Source of the DNA: Allacma fusca
Taxonomy: Eukaryota; Arthropoda; Collembola; Symphypleona; Sminthuridae
Assembly (NCBI GenBank): GCA_947179485.1
Contig: OX359245.1
Coordinates: forward strand, 81,703,067-81,767,066
Direction of reading: 5' to 3'
Length of the DNA: 64,000 nucleotides
Below, piece after piece: positions 22,979 to 35,611 of this stretch; position 1 is the first letter of the stretch; the number at the start of each line of letters is the position of its first letter. The translations under genes and the position numbers were made by a program. The notes under the pieces are model-generated. The model had not been told where the DNA came from, did no database searches, and saw nothing but the letters and a program-made list of their open reading frames with translations.

Positions 22979-25247
22979 TTTCGAATTGAAAATATCCCGC
23001 AATTACCATAAATTTGTCCCTTCAAAAGTAAACACCTGAGCAAAAATCTCACTTTATAATTCATTTTTTACTTTGATGAGGTTGTACGCACAATTTATGT
23101 CCCCTGTTGAATTACCCTGTTGAATAATTACTTACTGTGAACTTCTCAATCGATGAATGATATCTTCTATTTCCTACCTAACCATGACAAGTCCATCAGG
23201 TAATCAGGAAATCCAGAATGTTCGAAATAACGCGGACAGGGGAGACATTGTCTCCCCAAAAATTTCATCCCCCCCACACACTTCCAACTTTATAATTGCT
23301 GGGCATTGCAGTTGTACTTGCACTGTGGAACGAGACAGAATTAACTTCTTTACAGTTTTCCTACAATCACAATTAGCGGATAAAAATTTCCAACAGAATT
23401 TAATCATTCCTACATAGTTTTGAAAGTATCTCATTCAATTTAATGCGCTTATATTTAAGGTAAAAAACTTAATTGTGTCAATTTAGAAACGGGGTGGAAT
23501 TATATTGGTTAGCGTATGGCAATACGTACGATTCTAACTTCCATCAAAACGGGTTATTGCCAGAGTACAGTCAAGTTTTCATAGGAAACCATTTAACCTA
23601 CGGTGACTTGATAAAACATTATTATTTGTTTAATTACACGAGTTCCGATTATCATATCTTTCAAAGCTATAGCTATAATTACATATGTATGAAAATGTAT
23701 TGGTACAGTGTAGGGCTTATTCTGTAGATCGAACACCACCGTAGGCTATTCTTGGAGGACTGAGCACCGAAAAGGAATTTGCCTAACTTTTGTGATGTAT
23801 TTTCTTCTTCTTACCAACTTTGATTTCTGCTTGAGCAGTGTCCTTGTGTTATGTGTGTCTCAACACCTTTAAACGAATATTCTCCTTAAAATTGTATAAT
23901 GTAGTTTTTTATTAATCCCCTGACCCATATATGTTGTATGTAGATTTTTTTTCCATCATATTATCTTTATTTAAAGTTCTTGCAGAATTATTGGTTTACA
24001 GCGACTTGATTGTTTCATTACAAAATTTGATGCCTTTGGGATTTTGGCGCCTATGATTTTCTCTGTTTAAGGTTGGACATTTCGCAATATCTTATAAATC
24101 TGTATATAGTAGAATATAGAAGACGATGTCGGGAAAATAGTTGCAAATGAAAGTAAGAAAAAGATGTCAAAATATGTTCGGAGACTACTACAACTTTACT
24201 TAGAGTTTATTCCCAGAAATAATCATGGAGAATGGAAGGAGTCAAAGAATGAACCCCACGCACCAGATCTGCTTAAAATTTAGAACCAGAATGACCTTGT
24301 AATCCTCATGTAATTTGGCATTAGCTGCGCTAGTTAGCATTACTACTAAAATTTTAATTTAAAAACATTTAAAGTGTAAATAAAAATTCAACACTTGAAG
24401 AACTAAAATAAGTATTTTAGTTAAATCAAATATAATCTTTAGATGGCGCTGGCGACGGACACTACAAATCTTCAAAATAATTCATAAATTTCTCGATTCT
24501 GAGAGTACAATTTTTGGCATTTGAAACGAACCATGGAATTAAAAAGGCGTTCCAAAATATTTTTTGTACGCAGGACCATTCATGAAAAATTGTAGATTTT
24601 AATTTTTTCCTTTAGCAGCAACTTAATTTCGTTTGTGAAGTGCAATTTTCCAAATTTACATTTTGTTTACAATTCGTGCCCGCGAATATCTTTTTTGGGA
24701 CATGTGTGGCTGTTTAGAAAACGAATATTAATTTTGTAGAAAGAATTATCGCATTTGGCAAATATATTTGGACAATAGAAAAATTTTCGTTGCTCGTAAG
24801 AAATTCGCATAAGAAACCTTCAAATTTGGTTCCTATTTTTGTCAAAATTCCAAACTAAAGTCAATGGAGAATAAGCCGGAAAATATTTTCGCATAAAAAG
24901 AGGGAATTACACATAAGCGGGTCATTGTATGAATAAGGTGGGAAACAGGAACTTGATTACACCCTGAGCAAATAATTTTTGTCTAATTATAACTTTAAAC
25001 TTTAGTAATAAAAACATTTTAAATATGGACTGAGCAAAACAACTTAATTCTGGAGGTTTGGTTTTATTTCCATCCATTAAAATATTTTGATCGCACAAGA
25101 GGAAAAGACTTTATTGACATGGCACGCAGTACATTTAACAATTCAGTGTTCTTAGTTTTACATTGCCAATTCGGCATTCCACAGAATAATAGTCGTAAAT
25201 ACCTAGTTATATTGACAAGTTTAGTCATTTCACATTTTCAATAATAA

Positions 25248-25350
25248 TAATCTTCATAAACAATCTTCATCATGAGCTACAGGCTCGACACTTAGCTATA
25301 GTACCAAACCATCTTCACTCTGTAATGATGTGTGGGGAATAATAAAGAGC
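25248..25350. repeat. Interspersed repeat fragment shared with 61260-61372
   Basis: Shares the order ATAATCTTC(A/G)TAAACAAT, ACCAAACC(A/G)T, TTCACACTGTGATGAAGTGTG-like sequence and GGGAA(A/T)AATAA with 61268-61360. Old, diverged copies of an unclassified repeat. Confidence 0.5.
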
Positions 25351-28141
25351 AGCTGGGTCACTACAATATATAAGAAGGAAAACTACACCGAGTAAAATAT
25401 ATAATTACGTAAAATAATAAATAATCATATAACATTTTAAACAGGACTTTGGGTTTTGATCCAGCAAATTTTAACATTGAAGGTTTTGAAGTCACTCGTC
25501 ATCAAAAGGAGGAATAATAATTGCAATTTCAGAGCGCTACGTCTTCCTAACATCAGTTTTTACAATTATTGAACCAGGGTCAAGGATTTTTTGATACAAA
25601 ATGTTTTAGCTGTCATATGGGGATGTAGCCAAATTTGAATCCTGGTTAACACGATTGTCCTGCGGTTCAATTCTTGGTGAAGTACTAAGGGTTAATTTAA
25701 CACGAAAGAATTTAATACAGCAAGTTTTTTAACCCAAGGAGTGGTTTCGCCTAACTCTGGATGCAGAGCACAAATGAGGGGTAGTGTTATTTGCGATATG
25801 GGTAATTTTCCGCGAATGCAATCAATGGTAGTGTTAAGATTGACAAATTAAGTAAGTGAAGAAATTTAAGCACTATCAATATGCAATTGTTTATGCCCTA
25901 TCCATTCAATTACAATAATTATCTATAATAATTATTCTTAATCCTTACCATTCTGTGGATTTGGCCTTCCAAATTAATGAAAGATCCTGGCTCATGCTAT
26001 ATTTTTATCTAGTTAAAAGTTAAGAAAACACACTACATTTCTTATACAGAGAACTTTCTTAAAAATTCGTCTCCTGTCAATAGCCAGTTTGTTTCTCAAC
26101 TCCAAGTCACACACAAGAATCTTTAATACACACATATTTTTATATATTTTAGAATTACGCTAAAATAAGCTTTTCCTATATTTTGTACTCTTGTGTGCAA
26201 CCAAGGCTTAGCTTTTATCAAAGTTACAAGGTCAAGTGCTTCATTCACCATTTCATAAAATCAGGAAGGCACCACTAACTAATTTACCAAATAAACATAA
26301 TTTTCAAAAGATCATAATAATTACACTAAAAATACCTTTGAAGGAGAGTTGTATTTTAAATTATTTTAGTAACTTTCACTTGGAACTTTAAATAGTACGA
26401 TCAATCAAAAACTTTTATAAGTTTATGTACTCTGATTGTGAGTCTGCAAATCCTACTGATGCTCTCGTTATATCTCGAGCCTCAGTGTTACCTTCATTCC
26501 TTAACTTATTTGCAATACAGCATCCCTCCATTGGTTTACCTCTCCCCATGCCACTACTTAAAATGTAATAATATTCCTATTCTAATTAGCAATAATCTTT
26601 AATATCCTTATTAAGTAAGAAAATATCTTCCGTAAACTGAATTCCTTGAACCTTGTCCACCAGGAACAATGCGTACCAAAAATACATCTCAAGTTCATAC
26701 CAAAAATCTTTAAATAATTGTGTGCAAAAGTAACTTAGGGATGTCAAACATCTGCTCCGATTTACTTCCTGTCAATTAAATTTTGACAACACGTAATTTA
26801 TATCTACCTCACACTGATATGACCTAAAAGTTACATTGTCCATTCGGGTTGCGGACGATTCATAAAATATACCTTCGAAAACTGACAATGCGGAAGATCG
26901 ACAAGAATTTGTCCGAAGAGCTTCCTTCATATTTGGTAACTGAACTTTTAAGCTATGGCGTCATACTCATGCCTGCCTGCCAAATGCTAATTTTTAAATA
27001 GTACAACTTGACTTTAGAAATATTAAGCTGATTTACATAATTATGTAGATATACATAAAATGCTACTGTGATTGTAACTTTGTCAGGACCCAGTTATTCA
27101 AAGATTGTTCCTTTTCTCAGACGAGGGCACAATAGCATCCGCTCATTTGCATAATCCGCCCTCAACAATGCCCCAAGTAAAACTGAATGCTCCCAAAGGG
27201 GTTATCTACTTCAACCAAACCTCAAGTTGTCAAACCTAGCCACGAAAGTCCTCACATTCGATTAAAATTCCATTCCTCCTTATGGAAATCAAATTTTAAA
27301 AATTAGTGCATTCTATTTAATACCAATATCACCCCTCCTTGTAAAAGTTTGTCTCGAAAATAATTACGTCACTACATAACCATAAATGCATTATTTATTC
27401 CCACAAAATTTCTGTTCCTTTTGCAGGCAAAAACTTTCACACGAATTTTTTGAAATTTTTCATATCTAGTCCTCCAAGGCTACTTAACTGTGTATATTCT
27501 TCCAGGGTCCTAACAAACTGAAAAAATTTTAAAATGCTCATTTTAAAAAGCCTCTTCATCATACTGTGCACAATTTAATGTTGAGCAAAATATTAGCAGA
27601 AGATTCTAATTTAGACTGGAATAAAAACAACTAAGGTAATTTACAAACAAATATGTCACCCAACAAAACTTCACACTATTGATGCACACTGGGTGTTTGC
27701 GTATAATTATATGTATATGTTCACAAGTAATAAAATTAGCGTTTGCTCACTTTGAAATCCAAGACCTATATACGTATAAGTGGCTCGTAGAAAAAGAAGC
27801 TCGATTTCCCCCATAATAAACTGTCGACGTATATACTTTAAAAGCACACTTATGCCAGGTTCGGCTCGGAGGTTAATTTGAATGGGGATCAAAGGCACTC
27901 AATTATACAACCAACGGTGTTTTGTTAAATGATACGCTCCAGAATGGAGATCCAATGTGGAGTTGACAAAGGGACCATTGTGAAGAGCCAAGTGAGCATG
28001 TGTGGCTAAAGGCCGATATGGCAGAATTATCAAGTGTGGACAAAAATGGAGGGAGTGATAATTGTTCGGGATGGTTTCCCTCTTTTTTCCTATACACTAT
28101 CTGCGGTCAATACCTTTTATTCCCTCAATGGATGAAAATTG

Positions 28142-28365
28142 TGTGTGTGTGTGTGTGTGTGTGAGGAATATAGAATATGAAGTGTATTGTTATTGCACGG
28201 GAGCTCCGTTTGTTTGTTCAATTTTCAAGTATAGTTATTGGAAGGGTGGATAATCCAAAATTGTATACAATGGTGTTTGAAAGGAGCCCGAGTAGTTCCT
28301 TGATGGGATTAAAAACAGTTACATATTATAGAAAATGTTCGTGTGTGGGGCTTTTGCTTTTGCTC

Positions 28366-28403
<38 letters not shown>

Positions 28404-28500
28404 AACAGTTCCAATCCATCATCCCTCAACTCGGGCTGGGATTGGTCCCTCAGAGGTTGTTCTAGGTTGGGAGGGGATGTCCTGGGAAACCCCAACTTAA
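28142..28500 (+). promoter_or_regulatory. Conserved upstream block of FoxC copy A
   Basis: After a GT microsatellite (28141-28163), about 28174-28350 aligns by eye with 52731-52905 upstream of FoxC copy B. Shared parts include TCAATTTTCAAGTA, AGTTATTGGAAGGGT, GATAATCC, a perfect palindrome ATTGTATACAAT (28260-28271) and GATGGGATTAAAA-like sequence. ATTGT/ACAAT is a Sox-type site arranged as an inverted pair and TAATCC is a K50-homeodomain (Otx/Pitx) site; their use is inference. A CT tract (28369-28401) follows, then a GC-richer stretch with ATTGG (inverted CCAAT) also present in copy B. Likely promoter or promoter-proximal enhancer. Confidence 0.55.
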
Positions 28501-29046
28501 CCTATCACATCTCTTGGAAGGAACATCAAAGGCGCTGGCTGTACATGGGATTTAATAGGACCATACCATGGGGCTCTCTGGGCCCAACATTTAACTCAGA
28601 GGATTTCCTGCCCTTCTTTGTATTCCTGTCCTCACGCCGAGTCTGAGAGGAGGAGGAGAGGGAATGTTGGATTTAAAAAAGTGAGCCAGTGAATCCTCAC
28701 CCGGAGCTGTCACCAACAACTAACTGCCCAGGCACTGCACACAAGCGTAGAAGGTCTGGCCAGAGACCCAGCCTTGAAGGTACACATACGGGCTCTGGCC
28801 TATAGTTACCAGAGGGGAGTCCCAGTGTGTGAGGAAGTAAATGGATGACCCCGGAGAGTCCGTGTGTGTGTTTTGGTGTGGATGTGTGTTGGGATAAGAT
28901 AGACAGACGACGTTGGAGGGAGGCAGCAGAAAAGTGGAGGTCGGAGAGGAAGAGAGCGAGTCTTGTGTGAGTTTCAGTTGATTATTGATGTTGGGTTAAT
29001 GCTGTAATTCCTTCGCCTGTTTTTCAAAGTGAGCGCTTCTCTCTTT

Positions 29047-29481
29047 CCCTACCATTGTGAGTCCTGTTGTGAGAAGAAACAAGGCGCTGTTTTCATAAAC
29101 TCTCTTATCTCAGCCTCTCACATGTAAACACACATATTATTCTTAAATATTCAATCCTCAATTAACATACACACACACACACAACCTACTCCGCGAACCA
29201 ACAACCAACGCCCCAATGTTTTCTCACAAAACTTTCTCCAACCAAACAAACAAACTTCATCTCCAACTCCCAAAACTCCATCATCTGACCTTGCCCCTCT
29301 TTTTTAATATCCATCCCAACACACTCTGATTTTTCTTCCATTCAGATAGATAAATAAATAAATAAATAAATAAAGTGCAGTACAAATAATTCAATCAATA
29401 GGAGGGAATCCTGTAGTGTGGAAAGGAATTTAAGTGAACTTGAAGTGTTCGGAGGAATAAAAAAAATAAAAATAAAAAAGG
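29047..29481 (+). other. 5' leader of FoxC copy A, with possible leader intron
   Basis: Nearly identical to 53692-54129 before copy B: only a few substitutions and small indels in about 435 bp, including a shared AC microsatellite and a TAAA array. A donor-like GTGAGT at 29057 and a strong pyrimidine-AG acceptor ending at 29345 (TTTTTCTTCCATTCAG) would permit a roughly 290-bp leader intron in both copies. Just before 29047 identity drops sharply. Transcription start not determined. Confidence 0.5.
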
Positions 29482-32400
29482 ATGCATACATTGTTTGGAG
29501 ACGAAAATGCGTACTATCGTCACGCTAGTTCGTACTCACCGGCCCTGCAGCCCATGGCAGGGTCGATGTCCCACGGAGCCTACCCTTATGACCAGTACTC
29601 GGCCATGAGTCGCTTCGGCCCTTACGCCGCGGCCCACTACCCGGGTCAGCCCCAGTCCAGTGCGACGAAGGACATGGTGAAGCCCCCCTACAGCTACATC
29701 GCCCTCATCGCCATGGCCATCCAGAACGCCCCGGACAAGAAGATCACCCTGAATGGGATCTACCAGTTCATCATGGAGAGGTTCCCTTACTACCGGGAGA
29801 ACAAGCAGGGATGGCAGAACTCCATCCGACACAACCTCAGTCTCAACGAGTGCTTCGTCAAAGTCCCCCGGGATGATAAGAAGCCCGGGAAAGGGAGCTA
29901 CTGGACACTTGACCCCGACTCTTATAACATGTTTGACAATGGATCGTATCTGAGGCGGAGACGGAGGTTCAAGAAGAAGGACGCTTTGAGGGATAAGGAA
30001 GAGGCTATGAAACGAGTTCAGCACTCGACAAATGACAGGATTCCACATTTATCTTTAGATGGTCAGCGGACTTCCCCCAATTCCTCTAAACGTAAATCCA
30101 ATCTTACTTTTTGATTAGTTTAAAGCTCCAGACTATAGTCGATATTTTTGTTGTATAAACTCTCCAGGAAGGAGTAAAATACAAAAGTTCAATTGACAGT
30201 TTATCCTAGATGATCATAAAATTTTGAAAAATTCCCATAGCAGTTAAGTTTTCTGAGCTGAGGTCTTTCGAATTCAATGCCGGTGTGTATAGTTTCCATT
30301 TGAGGTAAAGTTGGTAAATGGAGTTTTTATTTCGGGGGAAAATAATCATTTGTAAAACTCTTTGTAAAATTATTGACTTTAATTTTAGTCGATGTATTTT
30401 TTTATTAAGTTATTATATTGTATTCAGAGAACGCATTTTCTCATGTCCCTTGAATAATTATAGATAGACATTTGCGTAGATTTTCATCAAATAATTATTG
30501 AGATAGCTTGTGTGCATGATCATTGTTTATCTTCATGTTCTGAATTGCATACAATTATTGTAGAAAAACTATCGAGTTGCAGTGATAACGGAAAGTAAGG
30601 AAATTTTAAGTATTTTTAAAACCGTTTACTTCAGATCGTGCCAAGATTCGTTGAGTACTCACAGCTAAAGAGGGTTGTCAAGAGATCGTAAACTAGGGAC
30701 TTCATGGGGACATAATTTTTTGAAGCTGCACATAAATTGACAGTTTCTGGATTACAGTATTCACGAACGCGTGCCTGTTAGCTGAAAGAATGGCTTTGCT
30801 AAAAATTGATTTTCTCCAATGAGCTTAAGAGCGTACAACGATTAAGACATTTTATTTAGAATTAAGTTATAATGAAAAGTCTAGCAGAAATTTTTCGCCA
30901 AGATGTGGAACCCATATGGGAAACTCACGGACTCTTCACAACATTATGAATTCAAAATTATGCTCACATTGGCAGAAATGAGAAATTCAGGAGACTAATT
31001 TTATGCTTTGCTATAGCAAAATAGCAGTTAATGGCTTGCTGTGTCTTCAAATACTTAACACACCGAGCACAATCCATTGATTGTATAATATTGAATGAAA
31101 ATCAAAATATAACAGTAGGGGTAGAATTTCTGTAATAGATTCCATTCTTTGCCTTACGTGGTTAACTTTATTAAACATTCAAGCGAAATTACATGCAAGA
31201 TTCGACATCTAACAGACTGCCATTAATAGGCAATAACAAGCAAATGAGAAATACTTAGCACAATGGGGAAAAATAAAATTACAAAAAATCTGAGGAATGA
31301 ATATCTTTTTCTTAATAAACTGTTATAATTTGCGAAATTAAAGGCTTCCATGCAAGGCCTATTAAAAAACCATCATTGACGTTCATCAGATTCTTGTCGG
31401 ATTGTTGGATTATTAAACCTTCCTTAATTTTCCTCAAAGATTGATTTGGTTCTTTTATAACTGATGTAGCATTATCTCAGTCGATGGAATGCTTTCTGTT
31501 GCGACAAATGTGTCGAGCAACTGCTGATTTTTCACGGTCCTTCAGTCGAACGTGGTTCATGTGTTCTTTCAATCGCTTGTGCAAATGACGATTAGTTTCT
31601 GTGATTTGAAATTTTTATTCAATGTAAATTTTTATAAAGGATTTGGTCTGAATGGCTATTAATTTTTTCAACGTTAATTTTGCCTCGCTTTGTTTTCTTT
31701 CTTTACTTTACAACACATTATTATAATTTTCAGTCTAGATACAATCTTCAGTGTTATAAAAGGACCTTCGGAAAAATCTCTTATGGTGAAATAATCTTTA
31801 TTTTTTACACAATTTACCATTTTTGCGTCAGACTGTATGCACATAATTACTTGTGTATACAATAAAAGAAACTGTTCTACCGGGAGCTCCTTAGCGGAAG
31901 CACAGAGCGATCATATAGAACACAAATATATAGATATATCCGTAAGTACACAATTACGGGTGTGCATGTTGACGAGATTTTTAAAACCTGTGAGAAAAAA
32001 AGGAAACTTTTCTACAAAGGCAAGGCTCTTATTTATACATACAGACATTTGAAGTACTCGAAGGAAGCAATATGGGCAATGGGTCAAATTTCCAAATGAT
32101 TTTTGACAGCTCCAAGTGACATCCCAGAGCTATACAAGACCAGTTGTTTATGAATGTTTTTCTTTGGGATTGTGTTCCAGATAACCGCTCCAATCTGCTC
32201 CATCACCATTCCACGGTTCTGTCAGTGACTCGGAACGCGACCGGCATCATAAAAGCCCCAATCAAGTCTGAGCCGCTCGACATGAAAGTCGAAGAGTGCT
32301 CGAGTCTCCAGTCGGAGCCAACTGTTGGTCCCAAATTCTCCTCCATCCGCTCCACCACCACCACCAACAACAACAACAACAGCAACAACAACAATAACAA

Positions 32401-33136
32401 CAACTCCTCCGAAGGGACCAAGTACTCAGCCTACGAGTCACACAAGACGGAAGTGGTGGTTGGGACGACGGGGGGTGCAACAACAGTTTCGATTTCAACC
32501 GTTCCCGCCACCCTCGACCCCGTCCTCAACACTTCCTCCGCCTCCAGTCACAACAGTCACTGCGCCATCGTCAACGTCAGCATGGACCATCATCACCCCT
32601 TCAGCGTGGACAGTCTGGTCACTCTCAGGGACACGCACAGTCCTGCCTCCATGCACTCCCAAAACAACAGGTCTGACCACACCAGTCACGGTCACCACCA
32701 TCCCTCAATGTCCCTCTCACGGAGTGTCTCAGCTTACCCCAATCCCTTGTCCTCTTACTGCTCCGCTCCCTCTGCCCTTCATCATTACGGGATGTCGGAG
32801 GAGTCACCCTTGATCTGCAACTCCAGTCACAGTTCCATGCCAATGAGTCCTCCGTCATCAGCAGCGTCCGAGCTGGGCTACTCCTCGTCACCCGTCCGAC
32901 CCTCCTCCTGGTACAGTTCCATGTCCAGCAGCGCCCACACCAACAACAACAACAACCACAACGACCCTCAGCACCCTGTCCATGGGCATGGGAACTCTAG
33001 TGTGATCACGGGCTTTGACACCCTATCCCGACATGATATCTACGGAAATGACTCTCCCGGTCCCCAACACAGTAGTTTCCGTAATTCCGCCTACAGGTCT
33101 TACTACTCCCCGGAGTGTTCCTCCCAAAAATATTGA
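29482..33136 (+). CDS. croc: FoxC (crocodile) forkhead transcription factor, copy A
   Basis: Two exons, 29482-30091 and 32181-33136, split by a 2089-bp GT-AG intron in phase 1, encode 521 residues. The start [18 protein letters not shown] fits FoxC/crocodile proteins. The forkhead DNA-binding domain spans about residues 66-158, with [11 protein letters not shown] at its start, recognition helix [15 protein letters not shown] and the basic wing [10 protein letters not shown], which also acts as a nuclear signal in the family. Exon 2 carries two SUMO-type sites (IKSE at K232, MKVE at K239), a polymorphic-looking Asn run (about 266-278), the FoxC eh1-like motif FSVDSLV (about 344-350), SSWYSSM and a C-terminal YRSYYSPEC block like the vertebrate FOXC end. 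FoxC factors act in head and mesoderm patterning. A second, nearly identical gene lies 24.6 kb to the right. AATAAA at 34740 is a possible poly(A) signal. Confidence 0.93.
30092..32180 (+). other. Intron of FoxC copy A
   Basis: Donor AAC-GTAAAT, acceptor GATTGTGTTCCAG. Apart from the last 30 bp before the acceptor, which match copy B, I see no alignable similarity with copy B's intron. No embedded gene recognised. Confidence 0.7.
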
Positions 33137-35194
33137 CTCTTTCCGCGGTGGGACTGTGGCTGTTCCTGTGGAAATTGTGCGTGGAGAAAGGGGGATTATA
33201 GGAAGTGAGCCGTGAGTATAAGCTTTTAACATGTTTGTGAGAAAGTACACTGAGGAGCCTGAGGAGAGGACTCACGAGAATAGAATTGTTGAGGGAAAAG
33301 GGCTCAACTCGAAGTGAAGATTTACTGTTGTTGTAATTTCCCCTGGATATAAAACATTGGCAAGGGTGAAATTCCGTGTGGTCGTTAAATGTCAATGATA
33401 CTTTCATGTAATTATTTATCTCTAGATAGAAGTTATTTGTCAATGTGTGGTTCTTTGCAACTATTCTAACCAGCCATATTGTGCACACAGGTCGTTATAG
33501 AATTAATTACAATAATTATTATATAGATATGTGTCATAAGCTAACTATACTCCTCCCCCGAATGCCCGCAGTACAGATAGTACTGGAGGACTAGCTTTTT
33601 TCCAGTATACTGTGCGAAATCCCTAGTTTTTGTAACCTCTGGATACTTGGGATCAAAATAAGAGGGAAATCTTTTCAACTGACGTGAAATTGTGAGCGTT
33701 GTATTAAAACCCTGGATTTGGGAAAGCATGCTCAGTATTTCCTTCGTGGATGCACACAAGTGTTTAAAAATATTCTTATTCACATTCTCTCTTGAACGAG
33801 GATCCTGAGATTTTATTCAAAGTGTAATCTTTTTAACATTCTCATTCATTACTCTAAGAATCTTTGTTTCCGGATCTAAAGACCCAGGCTTAAAATAAAG
33901 CGTGGGCTTTATTTTTCTACACAACTTCAACATTCTTTTAAATAAATTGAAGACCTTTCAATGTGTTCATTTGTGGATCTTGGAATATCTATGTAGTTTT
34001 ATGTTAATCTTGGGATGCGGGTCATCACGTGTTTCTCTATAGTTTGGCTTTAAATCCATTGAAATTATTCCAGAGCTGAACCCTGCACTAACACACTAGC
34101 TTAAGCCCAAAAAAATCCAGTGTCGCTCTAAATTGTCCAGTTATAAAATGTCAGACCAAATAATCCACAACAGCTATTGCTTCCAGCAAAACGTCTCATG
34201 TCATATCTATATAACCCTGAAATATTTGTACTTGTAGATAAAACTAATCAAAACATTTTTGTGCAATAATTGTAAATCTGGTCAGAGGAAGAACAAGATT
34301 GGAATTGAGATAGATATCCCTGAGGTTCAAAAATCAATACTTTAATGTGACAGGAATCACTTGTACACTAAATCCTTATTTTATGGAATTGTATTTGCAG
34401 AAGAATGTCATTTCAAAGATTTCAATTTCCATCAGCTTGTTCAACATAACTACCCAAGTTTTGTAAATAAAAATTCAGTAATTTATTCCTCCTGACCTCG
34501 GGATCATCATCCCTGATTTAGGATAACCCCTATTATTATATACAAATAAATATAGGGAGAGTACTAATAGCATTCACATGTGTACATTTATGAATATACA
34601 TTTTTAAAAAATTGTGATAACTTTTCCGTGTGTGTGTAAGCTTCTGGGCCTGACAAGTGTGCAAGACAGGATTGATTGTACGGATGATCGTAGATAGTAA
34701 GAAAAGTAATTAATCATGTGATTTGTTTTGTAATGTCTCAATAAAAATAGTAAATGAATAATTTAAGTATGGACATGGTGAGTTTGTATGTGTGTATACG
34801 TACGAATGCCTGTGGGATGTACACACATAAGATTGTGAACATATTATGAGACGGAGACCCCCAAATGTAATTATTTATTACGACGAGGAATAATTTACCC
34901 AATGGAGTCATTCTTTAAAGCATTAGGGAATGTTATTGGGATTTAATGCGGTCGTAAAGAATCCACGGGATTTCACGGCCTCAACGACAAACACCAACTA
35001 ATCTTGGAATAATGGAGCGTGAGGAGACCTCCATGGACATGTACATATGTAATTACATACATACAGCCAATCAACGTCCTATTAACTCCCCAATGACTTC
35101 ATATATGTAATTTCCTATATGCTATATCCTATATAATTGTACACATATATACATACAATACATACAAACATATAGTATGAGAGAGATCCCAGTG
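33137..35194. other. 3' UTR and downstream spacer of FoxC copy A
   Basis: Similarity to copy B stops within a few bases of the stop codon. AT-rich; contains AATAAA at 34740-34745. ORFs on either strand here are short and unconvincing. No transposon ends recognised. Confidence 0.5.
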
Positions 35195-35320
35195 AATAAA
35201 ATCTTTTTGAGAATGACTCTCGTTTTGAGAGCTTTAAGCCCACAAAGGAGCTCCTCGTCTATTTATTTTTACAAGGAAAGTCTATAATAATTTAGAGGCT
35301 TTTTCCACATTTATTCACCA
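35195..35320. promoter_or_regulatory. Conserved downstream element D1, FoxC copy A
   Basis: Begins AATAAAATCTTTTTGAGAAT and aligns over about 125 bp with 59279-59411 beyond copy B, with few substitutions. Starts about 2.06 kb after the stop, against 2.11 kb in copy B. Contains CTCTCGTTTTGAGAG, a small dyad. No ORF; retention after flanking divergence suggests an enhancer. Confidence 0.6.
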
Positions 35321-35400
35321 CGAACCACCACCTTTTGGCTGCATATTAAAGGAGAATGGGGCTGGGGAATGGGCCGAATTTTCCTCCACAAAAATTCTTG

Positions 35401-35611
35401 TAATGTACTATTTGTATCTACAGATATCTATCTACTTGACGCATTATTTCATGCCATGTTTGTCTTGGGCTTTGATAGCGACATAATGGGATTTGCGAGA
35501 GAATGAATGAATGGCGCAGAAAAGGCTCTCCTCAAACGACGCTGCTCCACTCCATAGTCAGGTCTTTGTTGACTCAGGAACCCAACTGTGTTTTCATTTA
35601 AGCCCATATTC
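35401..35611. promoter_or_regulatory. Conserved downstream element D2, FoxC copy A
   Basis: Matches 59511-59695 near copy B. A 46-bp block including TCTTGGGCTTTGATAGCGAC and ATAATGGGATTTGCGAGA is identical in both. The right part holds TGTTGACTCAGGAACCCAAC, with an AP-1-type TGACTCAG core (35570-35577), and ends AAGCCCATATTC. Offset from the stop is similar in both copies (about 2.27 and 2.35 kb). Likely enhancer. Confidence 0.6.

Larger units (their letters stand above)
20581..28173. other. Long intergenic region, no supported gene
   Basis: Scanned on both strands; open frames are short and look like chance (for example + 23473-23727 and - 23434-23204). Holds dispersed repeats listed separately, a C-rich/G-rich stretch around 23235-23280 that recalls the family 1 hAT termini, and otherwise AT-rich sequence. 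No further ankyrin exon for the TRPA gene was recognised here. Confidence 0.6.

Noticed and set aside
28377-28646. ORFs through the CT microsatellite upstream of FoxC copy A
   Set aside because: LSLSLS runs are microsatellite translation; the region aligns with the non-coding upstream block of copy B.
29536-30048. Long antisense ORFs across the FoxC exons (also 53986-54480, 32203-32498, 56188-56483)
   Set aside because: Shadows of the GC-rich coding frame and of the CAN repeats; no independent protein features.
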